Source: Semisulcospira habei
Taxonomy: Eukaryota; Mollusca; Gastropoda; Semisulcospiridae
Length of the DNA: 64,000 bases
Reading direction: 5' to 3'
NCBI GenBank assembly: GCA_036245525.1
Contig: BTPG01000005.1
Coordinates: 213,004,492-213,068,491 of the forward strand
Numbering within the stretch: the first letter of the stretch is position 1; every line of letters begins with the position of its first letter. This document shows positions 23,398 through 35,254 of this stretch, one piece after another. The notes below the pieces were generated by a model. The model was not told the DNA's origin, did not search any database, and saw only the letters and a list, made by a program, of their open reading frames with translations. The position numbers were made by a program, and so were the translations under genes.

Positions 23398-23527
23398 GAC
23401 CATGATAATTCAAGGGTAGTGCCAGATTGGCTTGGCGCCTTAAGGCGCCAAGCCAATCTGGCACTACCCTTGAATTATCGTGGTCAGTCTATCTAAAGCT
23501 GTAGGGCTTCGGGGCTAAATGGGTTAA
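23398..23527. mobile_element. GGCGCC hairpin MITE
   Basis: Hairpin 23398-23485 has 42-base arms with one mismatch around TTAA in the loop. The right end, GGCTAAATGGGTTAA, finishes at 23527. The left edge near 23329 has lost TTAA. Confidence 0.75.
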
Positions 23528-23560
23528 TACGCGTTGTTAATAATTATGTCCTTTAAATCT

Positions 23561-24400
23561 TGTGCTTTATGTTTGTTATAGGAAACCCCTTGCTTACAAG
23601 AGTCTGTGTAGTACTGTTTACTGTGTGTGTGTTATACTGTTTACTGTGTGTGTGTTGTACTGTTTACTGTGTGTGTGTTGTACTGTTTACTGTGTGTGTG
23701 TTGTACTGTTTACTGTATGTGTGTTGTACTGTTTACTGTGTGTGTGTGTTGTACTGTTTACTGTGTGTGTGTTGTACTGTTTACTATCTGTGTGCTGTAC
23801 TGTTTACTGTATGTGTTGTACTGTTTACTGTATTTGTGCTGTAACATGATGTTTACTGTATGTGTGTTGTACTGTTTACTGTCTGTGTGGTGTACTGTTT
23901 ACTGTGTGTGTGTGTGTTGTACTGTTTACTGTGTGTATGTTTTGCACTGTTTACAGTCTGTTGTATGCAAGGGGATTAGCAAACATAAAACACACATATA
24001 GTAAACAGAACAGCACATAGACAGTAAACAGTACAACACACACATTAAACAGAACAACACACAACAGTAAGCAGTACATCACACACACAGTAAACAGTAC
24101 AGCACACAGCCAGTAAAAAGAACAATACACAGACAGTAAACAGTTCAACACACAGACAGTAAATAGCACAACACGCAATGTAAACAGTACAACACTCAAT
24201 GTAAACAGTACAGCACACAATGTAAACAGTACAACACACAGTGTAAACGGTACAACACACAATGTAAAAAGTACAACACAATGTAAAAGTACAACACACA
24301 GTGTAAACGGTACAACACACAATGTAAAAAGTACAACACACAATGTAAACAGTACAACACACAATGTAAACAGTGCAACACGCCGCCAGCTGTATCCGAC
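23561..24400. repeat. Two head-to-head minisatellite arrays forming a giant inverted repeat
   Basis: The + strand carries TGTACTGTTTACTGTGTGTG units from about 23606 to 23955. From about 24000 to 24385 the complement (GTAAACAGTACAACACACAA) is repeated. Even the flank TTATGTTTG... CCCCTTGC at 23570 returns inverted near 23970-23990. The two arrays could pair as an 800-base hairpin. Cys/Leu-rich frames across it are artefacts. Confidence 0.9.
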
Positions 24401-24825
24401 CACAATGGGAATAATCACCATCTCCACAACCCGCACTCCACAGTCTCTGTGTATTGTCGTTCTTTTGTTTCTCGTTACGTATAACTGAAAAATCTGCAAA
24501 CTGAACACTGCTGCCATCTATAAGTGCAAGTAGTTCTTGTGTTGGTTCCGAGTGCAGTTAAATTTGAACAAGGTATCGGCATGTGCACGTGTGTTTACTC
24601 TAGCCACTAATTTGTTGATACAGACACTTAGCGCGTGCTTTGAAACTGGTCTGATCAATTCTCGCAAATAAAAGTCAAAGTTCCCAGTCGTTCCCGTCTG
24701 TCTTCCTTTTTTGCTCCTTTCGTTTACAGAGTCAAATGGCTCGCACTGTTACATCGTTTCCCATGCACATCCCCAGCAGCAAAAGGTCCTCGGGCCAGAC
24801 GGCCGCAGTGAGCTCGCGCACAGAC

Positions 24826-25038
24826 GTGAATAGACACACACACAGACGTGAATAGACACACACACACAGACGTGTATAGACACACACACAGACGTGAATA
24901 GACACACACACACAGACGTGAATAGACACACACACAGACGTGTATAGACACGCACACAGACGTGAATAGACACACACACACACAGACGTGAATAGACACA
25001 CACACAGACGTGAATAGACACACACACAGACGTGAATA

Positions 25039-25076
<38 letters not shown>

Positions 25077-25374
25077 AATAGACACACACACAGACGTGAA
25101 TAGACACACACAGACACGTGAATAGACACACACAGAGACGTGAATAGACACACACAGAGACGTGAATAGACACACACACACAGACGTGAATAGACACACA
25201 CAGAGACGTGAATAGACACACACACACAGACGTGAATAGACACACACAGAGACGTGAATAGACACACACACACAGACGTGAATAGACACACACAGAGACG
25301 TGAATAGACACACACACAGACGTGAATAGACACACACACACAGACGTGAATAGACACACATACAGACGTGAATA

Positions 25375-25457
<83 letters not shown>

Positions 25458-25675
25458 GTGAATAGACACACACACAGACGTGAATAGACTCACACACACA
25501 CACACACAGACGTGAATAGACACACACACACAGACGTGAATAGACACACACACACACACACACACAAACGTGATAGACACACACACAGACGTGAATAGAC
25601 ACACACACAGACGTGAATAGACACACACACACACACACACACATACGTGAATAGACACACACACAGACGTGAATA

Positions 25676-25718
<43 letters not shown>

Positions 25719-25748
25719 GTGAATAGACACACAAACAGACGTGAATAG

Positions 25749-25780
<32 letters not shown>

Positions 25781-25829
25781 GTGAATAGACACACACATAG
25801 ACGTGTATAGACACACACAGACGTGTATA

Positions 25830-25886
<57 letters not shown>

Positions 25887-25905
25887 GTGAATAGACACAC
25901 AGACG
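24826..25905. repeat. GACGTGAATAGACACACACA minisatellite with (CA)n expansions
   Basis: Roughly 45 units of GACGTGAATAGA + (CA)n, with n from 3 to over 40 (longest about 25380-25453). The long Cys/Val-rich frames in all minus frames are repeat artefacts, not proteins. Confidence 0.97.
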
Positions 25906-26444
25906 TGACGGTGCGAGGGCTTACTGTGGTCGTCGTGGACCCGCCGAGGACATTTGCTTACTAAGTTAAACATACATAGCAGTCTACTTACATCTGCCAG
26001 CACGACCTGCTTGCTGTGGGAGCTAGATCGACCATGACAGGCCATGGGAAACTGTCTGCCAGGAACGTACTTTATGCCCGATACACACAATACCTCTAAG
26101 GAGACCATGATAGCTCAAGTGTCTGATTAGCATGTAAGGCGACAACATAATGAGACACTACCCTTGAAAGATCACACTGGCTTCATTTCCATCAACTGTC
26201 GTTGTCATGAAAGCGACGTGGTTTCCTGGCTGATCCACGTCATTGTGCTGGAACCTGTGTTTTGCAGTTAGAGCAGGCCCCAGCAAACAAACATCCCCAA
26301 GCAAACGGCAGACCAGACCAGCCCAAGGCGGAACCTCCCCTAACTTTCTTCGTTTGGGGAATACTGATGAAGAACATGCCAATCTGCTCCAGCCAGACGA
26401 AGATCTTTAGCGCCTGCTCGGGAGTCTGAGGATGAATGCTGCAG

Positions 26445-26858
26445 AGGATGGCGGTCGGACTGGAATTAACGCTTTCAGAGCCGAGAAAATGTGGACACAC
26501 CCAACTGCAAGAGGCATAGATCCTCGTGAGCCCCCGCAGTTGCGGGGGCTCATGAGGATCTATGCCTCTTGCTGACACTACTTTGAATCCACGATCCCAG
26601 GACGTCTAGGGCTTGTTGATGTTAAAAGGACGAAGATGGCAGACACACAGTTTCCGTCACCGGGCACTGAAGGGGTTAAAACACTGGTCTGTGATGAAGG
26701 ACCTTACAGCTTCATCCAAACGGTTCAAAATCACGGAACAGCACGAATATGTAAATATGAAATAGTTTATGCGGGATTGACAAATCCGGGAAGCAGACGG
26801 TTTTCTGCCATGAGATGTCAACATCCGTCCTCACGAGTACTTGCCTGGATGTTTGACA
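26445..26858 (+). pseudogene. Candidate phase 1-1 exon (copy 2) split by a TTAA MITE
   Basis: After GCTGCAG (AG at 26443-26444) the frame reads toward GGAATTAA at 26462-26469, where a MITE begins. It resumes after the MITE's second TTAA (26676-26679) in the same frame and encodes KTLVCDEGPYSFIQTVQNHG, CKYEIVYAGLTNPGSRR, a Cys and VLAWMFD, ending at a GACA|GTAGGT donor (GT at 26859-26860). The part outside the MITE is 204 bases with phase 1 on both ends, typical of shuffled extracellular modules. It resembles the piece at 22588. The MITE adds 210 bases, a multiple of three, so the frame itself is kept, but the inserted part contains stops. Domain not recognised. Confidence 0.45.
26466..26679. 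mobile_element. 214-bp TTAA hairpin MITE, second family
   Basis: Its ends TTAACGCTTTCAGAGCC and GGGCACTGAAGGGGTTAA each carry TTAA. The central hairpin 26507-26572 has 30-base arms meeting at CCCCCGCAGTTGCGGGGG with one or two mismatches. It sits inside a candidate coding exon. Confidence 0.85.
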
Positions 26859-26903
26859 GTAGGTGTATTTACATGTGTAGTAACATAATTGTGTTTTGTA
26901 TAC

Positions 26904-26945
26904 GACCGTTGGTGTGTGTATGTGTGTGTGTGCGTGCGCGCGCGC

Positions 26946-27011
<66 letters not shown>
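26904..27011. repeat. (TG)n(CG)n(TG)n alternating purine-pyrimidine tract
   Basis: A GC-alternating block (about 26931-26960) is flanked by long TG repeats. The whole stretch alternates purine and pyrimidine, the sequence type that most readily forms Z-DNA. Confidence 0.95.
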
Positions 27012-27013
<2 letters not shown>

Positions 27014-27161
27014 CTGTTACTGACGGTTGGTTTAAACTCTGATCAAGCGACAAACACTATTCCGTGCTGATGATAAAATCTAGCGAAGTACGGACGTATC
27101 GTACATGAAAAAATGACGTCATATTATTGGTTCGATCATTTTGCCGCAGAGGAACAAGCCA

Positions 27162-27238
27162 TGGCAACTGCAGCAGGCAACATTTCTTTCAGGAGTACAA
27201 CGCTTGTTTTTGTTTTCTTCTTCTTCATTAATTCAGCC
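27162..27238 (+). CDS. Candidate first exon with signal peptide (second gene)
   Basis: The ATG at 27162 opens a short frame, MATAAGNISFRSTTLVFVFF and four more hydrophobic residues, then NSA, ending at G|GTATGT in phase 1. This has the form of exon 1 of the IgGFc gene: a signal peptide followed by a phase 1 donor. Matching downstream exons were not found in the window, where the next 37 kb is mobile DNA, so this may start a gene that continues beyond the window or be a leftover. Start choice rests on the signal-like core. Confidence 0.4.
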
Positions 27239-27255
27239 GGTATGTAAACATTGTA

Positions 27256-27259
<4 letters not shown>

Positions 27260-27344
<85 letters not shown>
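27260..27344. repeat. (TC)n microsatellite
   Basis: Perfect CT repeat starting 20 bases after the candidate exon donor. Confidence 0.98.
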
Positions 27345-27348
<4 letters not shown>

Positions 27349-27366
27349 ACGAAATTCAGGATATAT

Positions 27367-27577
27367 CTAACCCTTTCGCTGCCAGATTTGGCGTCTTTAA
27401 CCACTGCACACTGACAGGACATTGACGTGAAGAACACAAATGAAATGGGACGAAAGTGGGCACGAACAACACGGGACTAACAAGAGACATAAATCCTCGC
27501 GACTGCGGGGGCTCATGAGGATCTATGTCTCTTGCAGCTGGGTAGGGTTCTCCTTGCCCCCGGCAGTGAAGGGTTAA
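27367..27577. mobile_element. Second-family hairpin MITE
   Basis: Ends CTAACCCTTTCGCTGCCAG and CGGCAGTGAAGGGTTAA are inverted copies. Hairpin 27481-27534 is shortened in its left arm. Confidence 0.7.
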
Positions 27578-27592
27578 GGTCATGTGGTCCTT

Positions 27593-27816
27593 TTAACCCA
27601 TATCATACTGAGGCCAAAAGCTTCAAATTTGCACACTGCCGTGTGCAAGCTACATTACAGTATTTACAGATAAGGATATAGACCAATGGCTTTAGTTCAA
27701 GGGTGGTGCCAGAATAACTTGGCGCCTAGAGGCGCCAAGCTATTCTGGCACTACCCTTGAACTATTTTAGTCAAACATATTTCATACACTGGTGTATTCC
27801 GAATGATAAGGGTTAA
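27593..27816. mobile_element. GGCGCC hairpin MITE with TTAA ends
   Basis: TTAACCCATATCATACTGAG at 27593 faces ...GATAAGGGTTAA ending at 27816. The hairpin (about 27693-27770) meets at GGCGCC-TAGA-GGCGCC with a few mismatches. It is only 16 bases after the neighbouring MITE. Confidence 0.8.
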
Positions 27817-28291
27817 TGCCACATTTTATTCACTGATACCGACATTATTTGTGGTATACTTTGCATACTTACTTTATGTTGTGCGCATCTGCACGCGGCA
27901 TTGTCAGCTCGGATAATGTCTTTTTTTTAAAAGTCCCTTCTATTTATAGAAGGGGCTTTTTAAGACGGGTCGCGGTGGGGCCAATTTAATAGCATGTCCA
28001 TGATGTCAAAGACGGGCAGGCCTAAACCTCTAACAATTGAAGTAACAAGATAAAAAATTACGTCATGTCTAGTCACGCTAACCTCGCTGCTGAACGTCAT
28101 TACATTTGCCTCGAAGCGCCGTATATGCGTATGTATGTATGTGCGTATGTATGTGTGTGCGTATGAATGTAAACAAGAGAATCTCCGATATTTCTGTACA
28201 CACAAGCTTGAAACTTGGCGAAATACTTTCTTAAGTGGGTGGCTAAGAGAGCCTCCGAGCATATTGTAATTGAATGTCTCATTGAAGACAT

Positions 28292-31246
28292 TCTCTTGGC
28301 TTGACTTCGTGAACGAAGATTCTATAGGGCTTGCCCACGTCGTCTGCAGGCATTTTCGTGGCTGCGGAGGCCAATCCGGGACAGGCAGGTTCGACCGCAG
28401 TGGCTGCAGGGGAAGGTCTGGTCAGGGTTCTGAGTTACGACAACTCTGTTTTTTCTTCTAAGCCGCTTGTCCTTAAGGTTAGCTCTGCGAGAGTCCTCAA
28501 AGGAGACGGCTGCCTTGTGAATGGTGGAGCGCCAGGTGTCACGGTCCGCAGCAAGCGAAGACCACTGGCGGTGGTCGATTTGGCAGGCACTAAGCGACTT
28601 CTTGAGACCGTCTTTGTATCTCTTCTTTGGTGCCCCTCTGTCTCGGTGTCCAGTGGCGAGCTCGCCGAACAGAGTGATCTTGGGTAGGCGATGATCCTCC
28701 ATCCTGGAGACGTGCCCCGCCCAGCGAAGCTGTGTCCGCAGCAGCAAAGCCTCGATGCTCACAGTTTCCGCCTGTTCAAGGACCTCGACGTTGGTGACAT
28801 AGTCACTCCAGTGAATGCTGAGGATGGTACGCAGGCAGCGCTGGTGAAAGCGTTCGAGGAGTCGTAGTTGGCTGCGGTAGAGGGCCCAGGACTCGGAACC
28901 GTACAGCAGGGTGGTGAGGACGACAGCTCTGTACACGCTGATCTTGGTGCCTTTTTTCAGCTGTTGATTGTGCCACACCCGCTTGAATAGTCGCCCGAAA
29001 ACACTGTTCGCTTTTGCCAGCCTGTTGTCCAGCTCCTTGTCCAGCTTGGCGTCTGACGTGATGATGCAGCCAAGGTAGGTAAACTGGTGTACAGACTTCA
29101 GTTCGGACTCGCCGATGGTGATGTGGGGAGGGCGATGCTCTTCCTTGGGTGCCGGCTGATGAAGGACCTCTGTCTTTTTCAGACTGACCTCAAGTCCAAA
29201 GAGCTGGGCAGCATCTGCGAAGCAGGACGTAATGCGCTGCAAGGCTCTCTCTGTGTGTGCAACGAGGGCAGCGTCATCAGCGAAGAGCAGCTCACGAATC
29301 AGTTGGTCTAGGGTTTTCGTGTGGGCCTGCAGTCGTCTGAGGTTGAACAGGCTGCCATCGAGACGATACCTGATGTACACTGCGTCGTCATCGTCGAGGT
29401 CCACTGTGGCCTGCTTCAACATCATGCTGAAGAAGATGGTGAAGAGGGTAGGTGCCAGCACGCAGCCTTGCTTCACGCCGTTGCGAATGGGGAATGGTTC
29501 TGAGAGGTCACTGTTTAGTCTGACCTGGCCTTGCTGGTCCTCGTGGAGCTGGACGATCATGTTGAGGAACTTTGGGGGACAACCTAGTCGCTCCAGGATC
29601 TGCCACATACCTTGCCTGCTCACAGTGTCAAACGCTTTTGTTAGGTCGACAAACGTTACGTACAGCCCTTTGTTCTGCTCGCGGCACTTCTCCTGAAGCT
29701 GTCTCAGCACAAAGACCATGTCGGTGGTACTCCTGTTGGCTCTGAAGCCACACTGACCCTCTGGGAGGTGGTCTTCAGCGATGGCAGGTACCAGCCGATT
29801 CAGGAGCAACCTTGCGAGAATATTCCCGGCAATGGACAGCAGGGTAATTCCACGATAATTAGAGCAGGCAGACTTCTCTCCTTTGTTCTTGTACAGGGTG
29901 ATGATGACTGCATCACGGAGATCCTTTGGTAGTGTTCCTTTTTCCCAGCAGCAGAGAAAGAGGTCGTGGAGCTTGTTGTGCAGTGCTGGGCCTCCATGTT
30001 TCCAGATCTCTGGCGGGATTCCGTCAATGCCTGCTGCTTTGCCACTCTTGAGCTGGTGGATGGCTGTGAGGGTCTCTTCGGCGGTGGGCGGTTCGTCCAA
30101 TTCAACCTTTAGTGGAAGGTGTGGGATTTGGAGGATGACTGTTTCTTGAACAGTGCGTTCAGCGCCGAAGAGGTCCTGAAAGTATTCCGACCAGCGGTTC
30201 AAGATGGAGGTATTATCTGTGAGGAGTGCCTGTCCATCAGCGCTTCGCAGGGGACTTTGTACCAGGTGCCTAGGGCCATACACTGCTTTCAGTGCTTCGT
30301 AGAAGCCCCTGTAGTCACCGTTGTCAGCGCAGAGCTGGGTCCTCTGTGCGAGTCTGGACCACCACTCGTTCTGGAGCTCTCTAAGCTTGAGCTGGAGACT
30401 GCTGCAGATGAGACTTCTTCACAGGGCAGGAAGGCTGGGCTAGGTGGGCCTGGTGGGCGGCTCTTTTTTTTTGCTAGAAGTTCCTGGATCTCTACGTCGT
30501 TTTCGTCAAACCAGTCTTTGTTCCTCTTTCTAGCAAAGCCCAAGACTTCCACAGAGGATTTTACAATAGCAGTTTTCAGTTGTTCCCAGAGTGTTTCAGG
30601 AGAGGAGTCTGCTGGATCAACTGTGTCTTTGAGCATGCGCTGTAAATCGGCCTGAAGGGCAGCTTTCTTGTCGTCACGCTGAAGGCTGGCAACATCAAGC
30701 TTTTTCTTGGGAGGGCCGCCTTTCTTGGGTTTCAGCTTGAGGCGGAGCCTGAGTTTGCAGCGAACAAGGCGGTGGTCAGTGTGGCACTCTGCGCTGGGCA
30801 TCACTCTGGTGAGGAGGACGTCACTGCGGTCCCTCTGACGCACTAGGACATAGTCGATAAGGTGCCAGTGCTTGGAGCGAGGATGCATCCATGTGGTCTT
30901 TCGACTGTCCTTTTGCTGGAAAGTGGTGTTGGTGATGACAAGTTGCTGCTCTGCACAGAGCTCCAACAGTAGGCGACCATTGTCATTGCAGTTCCCAACG
31001 CCATGCTTGCCGAGGACTCCTTTCCAGGCTTCAGAGTCTTGGCCCACTCTGGCGTTGAAGTCGCCAAGGATGATGACTTTGTCGTCTGCAGGGGTGCTCT
31101 GCAGGAGGCTGCGCAGGTCAGAGTAGAACTTGTCTTTTTCTGCAGGCTCTGCCAGGAGGGTTGGGGAGTACACACTGAGAAGGGTGACATGTTGCTGGTG
31201 TCTTAGTGGGAGGCGCATGGACATGATGCGGTCGGAGTGACCCGTT
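28292..31246 (-). mobile_element. LINE-A copy 2 (endonuclease part plus full RT), nearly complete
   Basis: On the minus strand a frame from about 31246 to 30420 holds the endonuclease region (VIILGDFNARVG, IDYVLVRQRD, TDHRLVRC). After a frameshift near 30420, a 653-codon frame (30283-28322) holds the complete RT with GKAAGIDGIPPEIW, FVDLTKAFDTV and LLFADDAALVAH, and ends with CSHCGRTCLSRIGLRSHENA, a zinc-finger-like C terminus. The 5' end stops inside the endonuclease, so the first about 100 residues are missing. No (AG)n tail remains. The open RT frame suggests a fairly young copy; it cannot move by itself. Confidence 0.9.
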
Positions 31247-31536
31247 GAAGACATAAACAACCGTTTATAGGAAGTCGGTTGACCCAGATTAGAGTCCGTA
31301 ATTTTTGTCATATTTACTTGAATTTTGCATATCGCTAGTTTGGAGAAAAACATTGGATGAGTTCGTTAACCAGCTTTGTATCCTTTCAACTTCATTAGTA
31401 AAAATTAATTATGTTCAGAAAAGAATTAAAACAGCAAAAGATCTTGACTTCTAGAGAAAGTCAGGCAGTGGCGGTGACGTAAAAGAGGCAACTCCGTCAC
31501 CACGCAGACACTGACATAATACTCTAAATATGACGT

Positions 31537-31540
<4 letters not shown>

Positions 31541-31627
<87 letters not shown>
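31541..31627. repeat. (CT)n microsatellite
   Basis: Perfect repeat between LINE-A copy 2 and the SGNH ORF1 region. Confidence 0.98.
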
Positions 31628-31629
<2 letters not shown>

Positions 31630-33890
31630 CAAGACGTTTGTGCAAGTGAAGCGGACGGGCGTCAAGTGCATTACGGTCAGCCTGTACTACAAGCTCAACC
31701 GTAGTCTGTGCGTCACGTGTCTGATCCAGGGAGTACGTGCTGACGAGTGGGTACAGACAGTGTTCCACCAACTGTATGCTGTCGTCAGGTCACTGCAAAA
31801 CCTCTCTGGCGAAGATGATGTACCTTCAGTCACCTGCCCCTGTGTGCCGCCAGTCAGCTACCCCACCACCCACCCCCTCAACACCCCTTGTCCTCCGACC
31901 TGCCCAGCGACAAATGGGATGCTGACCAGGCGACCACGGCGACCAGGCTGACCACGCCCATACGTCATCGCCTGACCCTTCTTCCAGCCCGCGAGCCCCG
32001 TACATCCCATGCTACTGATCCTGCTTCGGGGTGTGTGGACGGGGCTCCGGCCACCCTTGTTCTCCGCCAACTAGCCTCCTCGCCACTCATCCCCCGGACT
32101 GACCACACGACTGAGATTGGTGTTACGTCGTGTGACGAAGTGACGAACGGAACCCCTGATGTGGCTAGCACATCTTCCGTCAACCCTCCCTCCACACGTG
32201 ATACGTCTACCCCTCACTCTCTCCCGTCCACCCGCCATCCACCCGTCATATGACAAATCCCCCACCCTCTACCGTCCACCCTTCCCCCACCAGTAACACG
32301 CCTCTCCCATCCACCAGCAGGCCACGCCCACCACGCGCCCTCAGTCAAACGTGGCCAAATCTTCCCTGGCTGCGAGTCCGCCTGAGGTCACCACCAGCAA
32401 CGCTACTAATCCAGACCAGGTACAGGAGCCAGGTATCACTCCAGACCCGGAGCCAAGAGTCATCCCAGCGCTCAACACCGTCCTGCCTCTCAGCCAGTTG
32501 GCGCCAGCACTGCGGTTTTTAGCGCGGCTCCATTCCGGTGTTTGCAGTGTCCATGACCTCGTCACGCGCCTTCGCCAGGACATCACCACACTGTCTGCAG
32601 GTCTGTCAGCAGCCATGGCCAGGACATCACCACACTGTAGGTCTGTCAGCAGCCAAGGCCAGGACATCACCACACTGTCTGCAGGTCTGTCAGCAGCCAT
32701 GGCCAGGACATCGCCACACTGTCTGCAGGTCTGTCAGCAGCCATGGCCAGAATCAACCAGCTCGACAGCCTGCTGCGTGATGCCGTGAAAAGGGCACACG
32801 ACCTGAAGGCGTCAGAGCAGTGTGTGCAGCAAGTTGGGCGGCCTGGAGGAGAGGCTAACCGGCATGGAGACACTACAACATGCCACTGACGACAAAGTGG
32901 ACAGACTGTCCTCTGCCCGACAAAGCCGCGGCCATCTAATCCGGGAGATCAGGAAAAGATGAACACACAGCTTGCTGTACCACCCACTCCCTCCTCACAC
33001 CTACCGCCATCTTACCAACCCTACCCCCACCCCAACCACCAGTAGCGCCCCAGGCCGCAAGTACTGACTGCCAGAGGATTACTTTCCGGGTCACGTCAGC
33101 AAATCCCCGTACAAACAACGGCCCCAGTGGACCTCAGGCAGTCAAAGTTACCACCCGTGGCAGCAAGCAGGACGGTGTTAACCCGCGTGACCCCCAAGGT
33201 CAACACTCTCCTTTCGGCGCCGCCCTTATCCCCGTCCTTGTCTCCGCTACGGACAGTACCAGCGTCCACACAGCCAGCGGACAGGTCAACGCGCGGCGGG
33301 GGCGTGGCGGCGCGAGTCGGGACAGTGCCAGCGTCCACACAGTTAACGGACAAGGCAATGCACGTGGGCGTGGCGGGGCGACTAGTGACCCCGCTGAGGT
33401 GGTGATGCAACACGTCGTGCGACCTGACACCACCACCCTGATAGTCGGCGACTCCGTTTTCAGGTACATCCGTGACAAGATTTCTACCGCCCCCAACGAC
33501 AAGGTGCAGGTGATGTCTGTGTCAGGCCTGCAGACAGCCCACCTGTGTAACGGGCTTGCCGGACAGCCAGTAGCCCCCAGTGTGCGCCTTGTCACCTTCC
33601 ACATTGGGGTCAATGACTGCAAAGGCGGACACGAAGTCACACCGCACATGTGGAAGGCTCTTCTTGACCTGACCACGTGCGTCTTTCCACATGCCTACAT
33701 ACAGGCCTCAGGCATCATCCCCGCCAAAGGTGACGTCCCTACAATGACGTCATCCAGCGGTCCAACGCCAGCCTCCAGCGGGTGTGTAGTGAAGTGGGAA
33801 TTACCTACATACAGGCCTCAGGCATCATCCCCGCCAAAGGTGACGTCCCTACAATGACGTGATCCAGCTGTCCAACGCCAGCCTCCAGAG
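31630..33890 (+). mobile_element. Retroelement ORF1 region with SGNH-hydrolase-like domain, decayed
   Basis: A first piece (31640-31951) encodes KRTGVKCITVSLYYKLNRSL, CVTCLIQG and DEWVQTVFHQLYAVVRSL, then Pro/Thr-rich low-complexity sequence. After several frame changes, 33399-33857 encodes TTLIVGDSVFRYIRDKI (the GDS block), VMSVSGLQ and LVTFHIGVNDCKGGHEVT (the GxND block) of an SGNH esterase fold. Some retrotransposon ORF1 proteins carry such an esterase. Inside lie four 44-base repeats (32575-32755) and a 110-base spaced duplication (33694-33778 and 33804-33888). It is not functional. A host esterase is unlikely because no intact frame or exon structure is seen. Confidence 0.6.
32575..32755. 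repeat. 44-bp tandem repeat, about four units
   Basis: The unit begins CCAGGACATCACCACACTGT and ends CAGGTCTGTCAGCAGCCATGG. One unit is shortened. Confidence 0.9.
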
Positions 33891-33892
33891 AT

Positions 33893-34890
33893 AGTTAGTT
33901 AGTTATTTGGGTTTAACGCCGAGCAGGCGACTAAGGCCATCTCACGGCGGGATGGGCAAAAATCTGGTCAGCCAGACTAAAAGCAAGGTCTTAAGACAAG
34001 ATGTAAATATAGCTAAAAAATGTCAGGCTAAAATGTCGCACATGTCTTAAAAGAAACGTCTACAGACTCTCAAAAAGGGCAAATAAAAAAATTCACATAG
34101 TCTATGAATGCTCAGATCTTGTTAAAAATATTGCATTCTTTAAAGAAATTGAAGATTTTGTCCGGGGGAACATCCCGGAACAAAACCTTCAAGGAGCCTG
34201 CTGTGAAGTGTTTATATCTCGTGTCAATTAAATCAGCACAATACAGCAAAAAGTGACGAACAGAAAACTGCTCATCACAGGCAAAACACCATGGACGCTC
34301 ATCCTGTTTAAGTAAGTAAGAGGGCGTAACATACGTGTGCCCGATGTGGAGCCGAGTAAGGGCAGTCTCCTCACGGCGGCTGCCGCAGCGGAAAGGTAGA
34401 CTGTCGGACACCGTAGGAAGAGCTTCATGCAGCTTGTTCCCTTCCTCTTTGTCCCACTCGGACTGCCACTCACGGGCTATGTACGCACTATTCACAGGTT
34501 TAAAATCACTATAAACAGTTTGTGTGTCAGGGACAGGGTCACTGCGGGCACCGTTGGCAGCAGAATCTGCGATTCTGTTGCCTTCGATGCCCACATGGCC
34601 CGGGACCCAAATAAAAATGATGTCATAATATTCCTTCATCAAGTCTGCGTAGAGCTCTCTAATCTGCACCAGCAGTGGGTGGTCTGTGCCCGCGCCCTGG
34701 ATGGCCTGCAGGGCAGAAAGAGAGTCAGATAGAATTAGGAAATTCCTTTCCCGAGACTGATAGGCATGCTCGAGTGCCAGCAGAATTGCCTGCAGTTCTG
34801 CACTAAATACAGAGGAATGGTCAGGGAGGCGGAGCTGAAAACTCTTCCGCGCACGGCGCACAACCTTCAAGCTCACTCAGTCAAATTTTG
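33893..34890 (-). mobile_element. RNase H LINE 3' part with TAACTAAC tail
   Basis: The minus-strand frame 34876-34112 holds an RNase H domain: VFSAELQAILLAL (catalytic Glu), ILSDSLSALQAI (catalytic Asp), FIWVPGHVGIEGNRIAD (His and Asp). A terminal Cys/His block follows (TRLHIGHTYVTPSYLL, CFACDEQFSVRHFLLYC). The 3' UTR ends GGCGTTAAACCCAAATAACT then AACTAAC repeats near 33893-33905. Fully open over 254 codons, but 5'-truncated. It belongs with Jockey/I-like LINEs that carry RNase H; exact clade not set. Confidence 0.85.
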
Positions 34891-35254
34891 TAGCCCTCTA
34901 ATTAGGGCACAAAGGCAAATAAGTTCGCCTAGTACCACACAGCCCCTTTCTATAGTATTTCTTGTATTTTTCCTACGAAACCAGTGTCAAGATGTTATCA
35001 ACCTTGTAATGAATCATATCCTGGGGGTAATTGGTTAGAGAGACATGCTTCCTGTGGCCATGATTGATACTTGGGGTATGCAAAACTAAATGTTTCTTGT
35101 ATTTAGTATGCTAAATGTCCCCTATGTAGCTCTGTGGCTTTCATGTATGTTCAGAGGAGGGTGAATGGAACCAGTTGAGCTTTAGTAGAAGAAGTACATT
35201 ATAGCTGGAAGGGTCCAGAAAGCAGTATTGGGAAATGGAATTTTGAGTGTTTTA

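Noticed and set aside
24724..26108. Very long Cys/Val/Ser frames (up to 458 codons) on the minus strand
   Set aside because: They arise from CA-rich minisatellite units and are open in all three frames, so they are repeat artefacts.
33399..33857. A host SGNH esterase gene
   Set aside because: The frame ends inside a duplicated segment and follows decayed ORF1-like sequence, so a retroelement remnant is more likely.
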